Part shown: piece by piece, positions 1 to 5,609 of the stretch
Position numbering within the stretch: position 1 is the first letter of the stretch
Layout of the letters: every line of letters begins with the position of its first letter
DNA from: Duncaniella sp.
GTDB lineage: Bacteria; Bacteroidota; Bacteroidia; Bacteroidales; Muribaculaceae
Direction of reading: 5' to 3'
NCBI GenBank assembly: GCA_029052375.1
Contig: JAIDJD010000164.1
Span: 1-11,159, forward strand
Length of the DNA stretch: 11,159 bases
Program-made: the position numbers and the translations under genes
The notes under the pieces: generated by a model
The model's database searches: none
What the model was told of the DNA's origin: nothing
What the model saw: only the letters and a program-made list of their open reading frames with translations

Positions 1-1027
1 CGCTGTTGCATCCCCACACGTGCCTCTCCTTCCAGGGACGGAACCTCGTGTAGAGCTGATTCTCGCCCGCAAGAGAGCCGAGCGTAAGGGGCGCGGGGAG
101 GTCGTACCTTATGAGCCAGATGTCGGCGTCTCCGGCCTCGGCAAGCATCTCCTCGGCCGAGAGGCCGAGGCTCCCTGCCACGTCGCGGTCTCTGAAGATG
201 TTTTCGGCCCCGGCGTCGGCAAGAAAACAGTTCATGGTCGAGCGTCCTCCGGGGACATACCATACACCCTGGTAAGGGAGGTCGAGCATGACGCGGGGTC
301 TCTTGCCGCCGGCGGCGGCCACTCTCTCCCTGATGTCAGCATAGGCCCTCTCGACCTCTGCAAACAGCGAGTCGGCGCGGGCCTCACAGCCCGTGAGGCG
401 TCCGTAAAACCTCACCCACTCGGCCCTGGCCAGCGGGGTCGGCTCCATATAGTCGGCACACTCCACGACAGACGTGCCGAGCCTCTCGAGGCGCGAGAAG
501 TCGCGGCTGCCCTCGTATGGCGAGAGCAGCATGGCCTCAGGAGCGGCGGCCGCTATGCGCTCGAGGTCGGGGTCTGTGTTCTGCCCGCAGTCTGCCACAC
601 GGCCGTCGCGCAGGCCCTCGAGGACCGCCGGCGTGTGGACATAACGGCTGTCGCACACGCCCGAGACAATGTCGCTCCTGCCGAGCTCGTCTATCAGGGC
701 TATATGCACGGCGCTGTAGACCACAGCCTTGCGCAGAGGTGTGCGCAGCACAGTGGCGCCTTCAGGCACCGTGGAGGGCATGGCGCTGTCCCGCGGCACG
801 AGGAGATATCTGCGCATCACGCTCAGTGTGTCCCAGGGGTTGCGCATGGACACGAGAGTGACGCCGCCGCCGAGCTCTTTCATGCTCAGGTTGACGGCGT
901 GGCGCATCTCCACATCGGTCCCCTCCGGGACAGAAACGCCTGCCGAGGCACTCCCCCTGCGGCACGAGGCCGCAGAGAAGAGGAGTGCGCAGAGCAGGGG
1001 CAGAAGCAGAAAAGTTGTACGTTGCAT
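1..1027 (-). CDS. btuF: BtuF-like cobamide-binding lipoprotein, ABC transporter (3' end cut by window)
   Basis: Periplasmic substrate-binding protein of the TroA/BtuF (helical-backbone) type, expected to pass corrinoid from the outer-membrane receptor to an inner-membrane BtuCD-type ABC transporter. I translated it from the minus strand: 342 codons are visible and the frame is still open at base 1, so probably only a few tens of residues are missing. It starts MQRTTFLLLPLLCALLFSAASC, a signal sequence with a rather weak lipobox and likely lipidated Cys22. Further on come family-like stretches: VVYSAVHIALIDELGR early, NTDPDLERIAAAAPEAML (the 'each site/each position' region), WYVPGGRSTMNCFLADAGAE, and LSAEEMLAEAGDADIWL. 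Its ATG overlaps the stop of the btuG-like gene (TGATG), which suggests translational coupling. Sequence alone would also permit a haem or siderophore-iron binder; the upstream cobalamin riboswitch in the same transcription unit makes B12 much more likely. Confidence 0.85.
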   Translation of the reverse strand, partial: MQRTTFLLLPLLCALLFSAASCRRGSASAGVSVPEGTDVEMRHAVNLSMKELGGGVTLVSMRNPWDTLSVMRRYLLVPRDSAMPSTVPEGATVLRTPLRKAVVYSAVHIALIDELGRSDIVSGVCDSRYVHTPAVLEGLRDGRVADCGQNTDPDLERIAAAAPEAMLLSPYEGSRDFSRLERLGTSVVECADYMEPTPLARAEWVRFYGRLTGCEARADSLFAEVERAYADIRERVAAAGGKRPRVMLDLPYQGVWYVPGGRSTMNCFLADAGAENIFRDRDVAGSLGLSAEEMLAEAGDADIWLIRYDLPAPLTLGSLAGENQLYTRFRPWKERHVWGCNS

Positions 1028-2100
1028 CAATTGAAGAAGAATGCTGAGGGATAGACTCCCGCGTCATAGGTGTTGATGCGGTGGCCCGAGGGATCGTACT
1101 CGCATACATATCCGGGCACGGTATAGTCGGCATAGCCGTAGATGCTTGGATAGCAAGAGCCTATGAAGATATGGCCGTCCTTGGGGTTGACACCGATAGA
1201 CACGGGATACTCGGGCTCGCCGCCGGCCACAAGCATATTGGATGTGAGGCGGGTGTTGTTGTCATACACGCCATAGGTGATGACGGGGTTGCCGTAGACA
1301 GAGTTGATGTAATAGATGTTGTTGTTGTGTACGGCCATGCAGGTAGCCTCTACGAGCTTGTCGAAGGTGCCGTCCTCATTGGCACGGTAGATGGCGCCCA
1401 TCTCCTTGTAGTAGTCGCCCGAACAGCGGAGCAGGAGGTCATCGCCGGCCTGCGAGAACTCTACGGGGTTGAGTGGCACGTCTATGGTCTTGGTGACGGT
1501 GAAGGTCTTGAGGTCGATGCAGCTCGCCGTGCGGCCGAATCCGGTCTGAGACATACCGTCAGAGTTGGGGACATAGAGAGTGCCCTTCCATACGGTCATG
1601 ATTTCGGGATAGGGGCCCACCTTGACCTTGGCGTCGATGTCGAGCGAGAGAGTGTCGAGGCGCACTACATAGCCGTCGGCCGTGGAGAAGTAGACCTTGC
1701 CCTCGGCGGCCACGACGCCGCGCGTCTGCTGGCCCTCGCCGTTGGCGAGCGATATCTGCTTCAGAGACTTGAAGCTGGTGCGGTCCATCACCTCGATGAC
1801 GTTCGAGTCATAGATGCCGTAGTAGATCTTGGAGCCGTAGGCGGTTGCACACTGGGGTGTGGCGCCGAGGCTGCGGCCGTTGGCGGCCTTGAAGGCATTC
1901 TGGGTGGCCTTGCCGGCAACGGGGTCGATGAAGGTGTGCGAGCCATCGATGTTGAGGTGGTGGCTGCCCTGGCAGATTACGTGCACGCCCGAGGGATAGA
2001 CCACCCCGCTGTCGCCGGGATTGGGTTCGTCGTTGCTCTCGGAGCACGAGCTCAGGAGAGCGGCAGTGGCCGCAAGGCCGAGAATAAGATACTTGTTCAT
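1027..2100 (-). CDS. btuG: BtuG-like surface lipoprotein, YncE/DUF5074-type beta-propeller
   Basis: Predicted surface-exposed B12-capture lipoprotein of 357 residues. The N-terminus MNKYLILGLAATAALLSSC is a lipoprotein signal peptide with lipobox LSSC and lipidated Cys19. It is followed by SESNDEP, an acidic stretch like the Bacteroidetes lipoprotein export signal for surface display. The rest consists of repeating beta-rich blades of YncE type, seen in segments such as SKIYYGIYDSNVIEVMDRTS, GKVYFSTADGYVVRLDT, GTLYVPNSDG and GHIFIGSCYPSIYGYADY, ending in YPSAFFFN. In Bacteroides, BtuG is a seven-bladed propeller lipoprotein that binds B12 extremely tightly and associates with BtuB. The size, the lipoprotein signal and the position directly after btuB match that family. 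It lies 43 bp downstream of btuB and its stop overlaps the btuF-like start. Fold and context are well supported; B12 binding by this particular protein is inferred. Confidence 0.83.
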   Translation of the reverse strand: MNKYLILGLAATAALLSSCSESNDEPNPGDSGVVYPSGVHVICQGSHHLNIDGSHTFIDPVAGKATQNAFKAANGRSLGATPQCATAYGSKIYYGIYDSNVIEVMDRTSFKSLKQISLANGEGQQTRGVVAAEGKVYFSTADGYVVRLDTLSLDIDAKVKVGPYPEIMTVWKGTLYVPNSDGMSQTGFGRTASCIDLKTFTVTKTIDVPLNPVEFSQAGDDLLLRCSGDYYKEMGAIYRANEDGTFDKLVEATCMAVHNNNIYYINSVYGNPVITYGVYDNNTRLTSNMLVAGGEPEYPVSIGVNPKDGHIFIGSCYPSIYGYADYTVPGYVCEYDPSGHRINTYDAGVYPSAFFFN

Positions 2101-2143
2101 TACTGTTTGGTTGGTATTGAATGGCTATTTTGTAAATTTCTTG

Positions 2144-4186
2144 TCACAGCTCGAAGCGCACGGACAGATACCAGCTGCGTCCGGGCATGGGGTATCGCGC
2201 CACCACGCAATATTGCTTGTCGAGGATGTTGACCAGGTCGGCGCGCAGAGTCAGCTCGTGGCCGCGGAGGCCGAAGGTATGCCAGAGGGTGGCTCCGGCG
2301 TCGACATATCCCGCCACGCGTGTGCCCGGAGCATTGTTGCTCGTGGTGTAGCGGTGGCTGACGGCAGTGACGCGCACGGCGGTGTTGACCCAAGGGTTCT
2401 CCCATGTCAGCGAGCCTGTGCCGGAATGGCGCGGTATGTAAGCCACCTGCCATTCAGGCTTGGCGGCGGGGAGGTCGGGACGCGCCCGCTGATAGCTGTA
2501 GTTGCCCGCCAGCACGAGGTCCTGGCGCTTGCCGGGCAGGGGGAATGTAGACTGCACGGTGGCGTCGACGCCTGTCGCCTTGACGCGTCCGAGATTCGAC
2601 ATACTCCATATGAACATATTGTGCGGCACGGCCACTATCATGTCCCGGATGCTGTTGCGGTAGACATCCACCGTGACGAGGGCGTCTGACAGCCAGCCCT
2701 GCGGGCGCGGGCTCCACGTCGCGCCGATGTTCACCTGGTCTGTCACCTCGGGCTTGAGGCTGATGCTGCCGAAGTGGTCGAAATACGCCTCGTTGAAGGT
2801 GGGGACGCGGAATATGTTCTTGTAGGAGGCGCGTATGTACAGCTCTTCGGAGCCGAACGGCCTGACCGACACGCTGGCCGAGGGCGAGAGCCGCCGCGCA
2901 TCGCGCGTAGACTCTCCGCGCCGCGCGCCGTTGAGGCAGAGCGTGTGCAGAAGGCGCACCACGGCTGTGACGCGGCGTGTGCGCCACCGTCCCGTCAGAC
3001 ACTGGAGGATGCTGTGGCGGAAGGGCCTGGTGTCCGAGACGAGGTTGGACGACAGGTTGTTGAAGGCATAATCTGCGGCATAGGTGACGGCCCAGCCCGA
3101 AGCGGGGAGCCAGAGGGCCGAGGCTGTGGCATAGGCTTCGCGCTGATAGTAGTTCTGGTTCAGCACTCCCCCGGGATACTTGCCGTTGACGTCGCTGTAG
3201 AGAGACCGGCTCCACCCACCCTTGGCCGTGGCCTGCATGGACCATCGCGAATTGAAGGTGTTGCGCCACGAGAGCTGGCCGAAGAGGTTGCTCTCCCTCA
3301 GATGCTCGCGGCTTATGTTGTTGTAGTATATCACCGGGCCGGGCAGCTGGCGCGAGTTGTCGTACCAGTATGCCTTGGCCGTCAGTGTCGAGCTTTCGGT
3401 AGGTTTGTACAGGTGGTTGAGCTCTGCGTGGCCCGAGTTCATGCGGCTGTTGTTGCGGCGCTCGCGTGTCTCGAGAGTGCCGTTGCGCAGGGTGAAGGGA
3501 TAGTCGTTGCGCGTGTGCATGAATTCGCCAGCCGCCATCGTGGCCGACCGGCTGTTCCACTTGCGCCCCAGGCGCAGGTAGGGCGATATGCACCCGAACG
3601 AGCCTCCCTTGACCTGGGCCACGAGAGTGTTGGCCTTGGCTCTGTCGCCGAGGTCAGTGGCAAAGGATGATATCGAGAGAGTGGCGGCGCTCGAGGCCAT
3701 GCGCGCGGGACCGAAGATGTCGTCGTTGTCTCCGACGCTCAACGAAAGGGCGCGCAGGTTGTCGAGGGAGTAGCGCGAGAGGTCCATCTGTCCGCTCTGG
3801 ACGTCAGACAGAGGCACACCGTCATATACGACGCCCGTGTGCGAGGCTCCGAATCCGCGCACCGAGACTGTCTTGAGCCCTCCGGCGCCTCCATAGTCGC
3901 GCAGGGTGACGCCCGGCAGGCGGTTGATGGCGTCCGAGATGTCCGAGACACCCCTCGTGAGCATCTTCTTGTCTGTAAGTGTATGGACCGGGGCCGTGGA
4001 CGACGCCTCGCGAGCCGACCCCTCGCCCCTGACCTCAACGGTCCCGAGGCTGTAGACAGGCACAGAGTCAGCCTCGCCGGCACGGGCCGGAGAGACATCA
4101 CGGGCATAGGACACACTTGAGGCCGCCAGCCCTGCCGCGGTCAGGAGTATGGATATGCAGTTTCTCATCCTCGAAGGAACATACAT
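2144..4186 (-). CDS. btuB: TonB-dependent vitamin B12 outer-membrane receptor (BtuB type)
   Basis: Outer-membrane, TonB-energised importer of cobalamin, 680 residues from the 4186 start, a normal length for the family. A signal peptide reads MRNCISILLTAAGLAASSVSYA, with cleavage probable after SYA. A TonB-box-like segment SLGTVEVRGE sits at residues 46-55. The plug domain occupies about 68-165 and contains DAINRLPGVTLRDYGG, TVSVRGFGASHTGVVYDGVP and LSDVQSGQMDLSRY. The remainder is a beta-barrel with the typical RVPTFNEAYFDHFGSISLKPE-like region (around 460-480) and ends in SWYLSVRFEL, a classic C-terminal outer-membrane strand. It is the first gene after a cobalamin riboswitch, which fixes the substrate class well. 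The start is ambiguous: ATG at 4186 or ATG at 4168. The second gives a cleaner signal peptide with MRN at the N-terminus; there is no useful Shine-Dalgarno spacing for either, as usual in Bacteroidetes. The receptor would cooperate with the downstream BtuG-like lipoprotein. Confidence 0.93.
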   Translation of the reverse strand: MYVPSRMRNCISILLTAAGLAASSVSYARDVSPARAGEADSVPVYSLGTVEVRGEGSAREASSTAPVHTLTDKKMLTRGVSDISDAINRLPGVTLRDYGGAGGLKTVSVRGFGASHTGVVYDGVPLSDVQSGQMDLSRYSLDNLRALSLSVGDNDDIFGPARMASSAATLSISSFATDLGDRAKANTLVAQVKGGSFGCISPYLRLGRKWNSRSATMAAGEFMHTRNDYPFTLRNGTLETRERRNNSRMNSGHAELNHLYKPTESSTLTAKAYWYDNSRQLPGPVIYYNNISREHLRESNLFGQLSWRNTFNSRWSMQATAKGGWSRSLYSDVNGKYPGGVLNQNYYQREAYATASALWLPASGWAVTYAADYAFNNLSSNLVSDTRPFRHSILQCLTGRWRTRRVTAVVRLLHTLCLNGARRGESTRDARRLSPSASVSVRPFGSEELYIRASYKNIFRVPTFNEAYFDHFGSISLKPEVTDQVNIGATWSPRPQGWLSDALVTVDVYRNSIRDMIVAVPHNMFIWSMSNLGRVKATGVDATVQSTFPLPGKRQDLVLAGNYSYQRARPDLPAAKPEWQVAYIPRHSGTGSLTWENPWVNTAVRVTAVSHRYTTSNNAPGTRVAGYVDAGATLWHTFGLRGHELTLRADLVNILDKQYCVVARYPMPGRSWYLSVRFEL

Positions 4187-4206
4187 AACAGATTGGTTAA
4201 GTACAT
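4165..4206 (-). other. Possible 13-codon leader ORF before btuB
   Basis: Six bases after the riboswitch closing stem there is an ATG (4206) that opens a 13-codon frame reading MYLTNLLCMFLRG. Its TGA (4167..4165) overlaps the internal btuB start at 4168 in an ATGA arrangement. It overlaps the btuB start at 4186 in another frame. This could be an upstream ORF that couples riboswitch-controlled initiation to btuB, or simply a chance ATG in a short leader. I cannot separate these from sequence alone. Confidence 0.25.
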
Positions 4207-4211
4207 AAACG

Positions 4212-4459
4212 GCAACGGCAAGTCTTCGGACTCATCGCCGGTCTCCGGCCTCTGCTCATGCAGAAGCCGCTGATATCAGGACGGCGGCCTTCCCAGGATG
4301 CTGTGGCGCACCCCAGTGGCTCTCTTTGCCGTGCCTTCCGCCTGCCCTCCGTGGGGCAGGCCCGGCGAAATACCGCAGCGGGACTGTCCGGGACTCTCAC
4401 CCGTGTTCCTTTTTCTCGCCCGGCTCTCTTCTCTCAGAGACGCCTTCGCGAACCGTTGC
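4212..4459 (-). ncRNA. Cobalamin (AdoCbl) riboswitch
   Basis: Leader RNA that binds a cobalamin and controls the btuB operon. On the minus strand, the first bases GCAACGG (4459..4453) pair perfectly with CCGTTGC (4218..4212), forming a 7-bp closing P1 stem. Conserved aptamer segments appear in the right order: GGGTGAGAGTCCCGGACAGT followed by CCCGCTGCGGTA (about 4404..4371), a GCCTGCC/GGCAGGC hairpin (4361..4355 with 4346..4340), GAGCCACTGGGG (about 4322..4311), TGGGAAGGC (about 4295..4287), and the B12 box GAGTCCGAAGACTTGCC (4235..4219). Only about 25 bases separate the aptamer from the first btuB ATG at 4186, and there is no obvious terminator hairpin with a U-tract in between. Control of translation initiation is therefore more likely than transcription termination; that last point is inference. 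Ligand-bound RNA would be expected to repress the B12 uptake genes. Confidence 0.96.
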
Positions 4460-4464
4460 GGATG

Positions 4465-4494
4465 CAAAATTACGAAAATATCCCCAATGTCAAA
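4465..4494 (-). promoter_or_regulatory. Bacteroidetes-type promoter of the btuB operon
   Basis: On the minus strand the -33 element TTTG (4494..4491) is separated by 18 bases from the -7 element TAATTTTG (4472..4465), an exact TAnnTTTG match. Transcription would start close to 4459, exactly where the riboswitch P1 stem begins, so promoter and aptamer support each other. Confidence 0.85.
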
Positions 4495-4535
4495 AATATT
4501 GCCCTAATGATGTCGATGTTATTAGGATTATTTCA

Positions 4536-4543
4536 TATCTTTG
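4536..4543 (+). promoter_or_regulatory. Putative -7 element for the SIMPL gene
   Basis: TATCTTTG matches the Bacteroidetes -7 consensus TAnnTTTG and lies 50 bases before the ATG at 4594, in an AT-rich stretch. No good TTTG -33 element is visible at the usual distance, so the call rests on the -7 motif and position. It would fire divergently from the btuB promoter, with roughly 40-70 bp between the two. Confidence 0.5.
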
Positions 4544-4593
4544 AATCCTCAAAAAAACCATCCACATTCATTAACAAACCTGATATTGAATTT

Positions 4594-5286
4594 ATGAACC
4601 GCTCCCTCATCATCGCCTCGGCCATTGTGGCCCTCGGCCTCAGCCTCCTCGGCCTCTTTGTCAAATGGGGCATAGACAACTTCTCTTACCGCGACCGCAT
4701 CGTCACGGTGCGCGGCCTGGCCGAACGCACCGTCGAGGCCGACTTCGTCACATGGCCTATGTCTTACGGCGTCGCCGGCAACGACCTGCCGGCTCTCTAC
4801 GACCGTATGCAGAACCTCAACCAGAAGGTCGTAAGCTTCCTGACCACAAACGGCATCGAAGACAAGGACATCTCGGTGAATCCCCCTTCGCTCTACAATT
4901 CCGAATCGAACTATTATAGCGGAGACCGCGCCAAGTATCAGTACAACCTCTCGGTCACCATCACCGTCTCGACCTCCAAGGTGGCCAAGGTGCGCGAGCT
5001 CCAGAGCCGCCTGAGCGAACTGCTCAAGGAGGGCGTGGCCATCAACACCAACTACGTGAGCTACGAGTTCACCCACCTCAACGACATCAAGCCCGAGATG
5101 ATAGCCGAGGCCACCAAGAATGCCCGTCTCGCCGCAGACCAGTTTGCCAACGACAGCCAGAGCAAGCTCGGCAAGATCAAGACAGCCTCGCAGGGCCAGT
5201 TCTCCATAGACGACACCGACGCCAACACACCCCAGACCAAGAAGGTGCGCGTCGTAAGCTCTGTGGTCTTCTATCTCGAAGACTGA
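4594..5286 (+). CDS. Membrane-anchored SIMPL-domain (DUF541) protein
   Basis: Protein of 230 residues with an uncleaved-looking N-terminal anchor (IIASAIVALGLSLLGLFV, about residues 6-23) and a SIMPL/DUF541 domain over the remainder, probably facing the periplasm. Family-like features are the opening ITVRG-type strand, here IVTVRGLAERTVEAD, the segment NQKVVSFLTTNGIEDKDISV, the block YQYNLSVTITVSTSKVAKV, and the helix-strand region EATKNARLAADQFA followed by QSKLGKIKTASQGQFSI. The biochemical role of SIMPL proteins in bacteria is poorly defined; some members are linked to outer-membrane or stress functions. The frame stays open upstream to 4258, but that extension would run through the divergent riboswitch and both promoters, so I place the start at ATG 4594, just before the membrane segment and after the -7 element. 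It is transcribed alone and ends at a strong terminator. A B12 connection is not shown; the gene only shares the divergent intergenic region. Confidence 0.85.
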   Translation: MNRSLIIASAIVALGLSLLGLFVKWGIDNFSYRDRIVTVRGLAERTVEADFVTWPMSYGVAGNDLPALYDRMQNLNQKVVSFLTTNGIEDKDISVNPPSLYNSESNYYSGDRAKYQYNLSVTITVSTSKVAKVRELQSRLSELLKEGVAINTNYVSYEFTHLNDIKPEMIAEATKNARLAADQFANDSQSKLGKIKTASQGQFSIDDTDANTPQTKKVRVVSSVVFYLED

Positions 5287-5303
5287 CGTCTGACACATAT
5301 CAT

Positions 5304-5344
5304 GCGAGGTGCCGCAGGAGTCGAGCCTGCGGCACCTCGCTTTT
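5304..5344 (+). terminator. Strong intrinsic terminator after the SIMPL gene
   Basis: A perfect 15-bp inverted repeat, GCGAGGTGCCGCAGG (5304..5318) and CCTGCGGCACCTCGC (5326..5340), encloses a 7-base loop and is followed by TTTT. It begins 17 bases after the SIMPL stop codon. The opposite strand lacks a T-run after the stem, so it should work mainly on plus-strand transcription, separating the SIMPL gene from the glycosidase operon. Confidence 0.92.
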
Positions 5345-5397
5345 CATGCCATACCGTCCCGCCGCCGCCGCGTTATGTGTCCGGGAGGCGAACAGAA

Positions 5398-5430
5398 ACA
5401 CACCCGTCCCGGGCTCTCGGGCAGGTGTGT
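5398..5430. other. Hairpin of unknown role upstream of the glycosidase operon
   Basis: ACACACC (5398..5404) pairs with GGTGTGT (5424..5430), and inside it CCCG (5408..5411) pairs with CGGG (5418..5421) around a 6-base loop. It is followed by GAAAAAG on the plus strand and by TTCTGTT on the minus strand, so it is not a convincing terminator in either direction. It lies about 105 bp before the operon promoter motif. It could be an operator, a remnant or a structured RNA. No credible gene is seen in 5345..5534; a 76-codon minus-strand frame there runs into the terminator and resembles no family. Confidence 0.45.
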
Positions 5431-5474
5431 GAAAAAGACTCTCCGAAAAATATAAACAATCGGAAAAGCGGAGG

Positions 5475-5494
5475 GTTGCGGGCTGTTGCGGGCT
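5475..5494 (+). repeat. Tandem 10-bp direct repeat
   Basis: GTTGCGGGCT occurs twice back to back (5475..5484 and 5485..5494). The pair lies 40 bp upstream of the operon -33 region, where an activator site would be plausible. Simple slippage duplication is equally possible. Confidence 0.6.
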
Positions 5495-5534
5495 GAATGG
5501 CATGGCGCGTTTTTTATACTTTTTGCACACCTTA

Positions 5535-5567
5535 TTGTAGTTTTCTAACTTTTATTGCGTATCTTTG
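5535..5567 (+). promoter_or_regulatory. Bacteroidetes-type promoter of the glycosidase operon
   Basis: The -7 element TATCTTTG (5560..5567) matches TAnnTTTG exactly. A TTG (5535..5537) lies upstream with a 22-base spacer, slightly longer than usual. The region is strongly AT-rich against GC-rich flanks. The inferred start near 5573 gives a leader of about 35-40 bases to the ATG at 5610. A TTG within the -7 motif opens the same reading frame, but it would fall in the promoter and cannot be the translation start. Confidence 0.75.
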
Positions 5568-5609
5568 CACTTGTATATAAACCTTAAATCCCTCTATTCA
5601 TTACTTTTT

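Noticed and set aside
20..1054. 344-codon plus-strand open frame at the left edge
   Set aside because: It lies antisense to the continuous btuF-like frame, which has a signal sequence and family motifs; the plus-strand product shows neither.
1081..2232. 383-codon plus-strand open frame opposite the btuG-like gene
   Set aside because: Its translation is low-complexity (rich in Val, Ala, Gly, His, Asp) and matches no family; it is the mirror of the codon bias in a well-supported lipoprotein gene on the minus strand.
4258..4593. Upstream extension of the SIMPL frame to an ATG at 4258
   Set aside because: The added 112 codons would lie across the antisense riboswitch and both promoter motifs and would bury the N-terminal membrane anchor.
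5398..5437. Hairpin 5398..5430 as a second intrinsic terminator
   Set aside because: It is followed by an A-run on the plus strand and only TTCTGTT on the minus strand, and no convincing minus-strand gene ends there.
5300..5530. 76-codon minus-strand frame between the SIMPL gene and the glycosidase operon
   Set aside because: It overlaps the terminator and the hairpin, has no promoter and its product resembles nothing; coincidence is the simpler reading.
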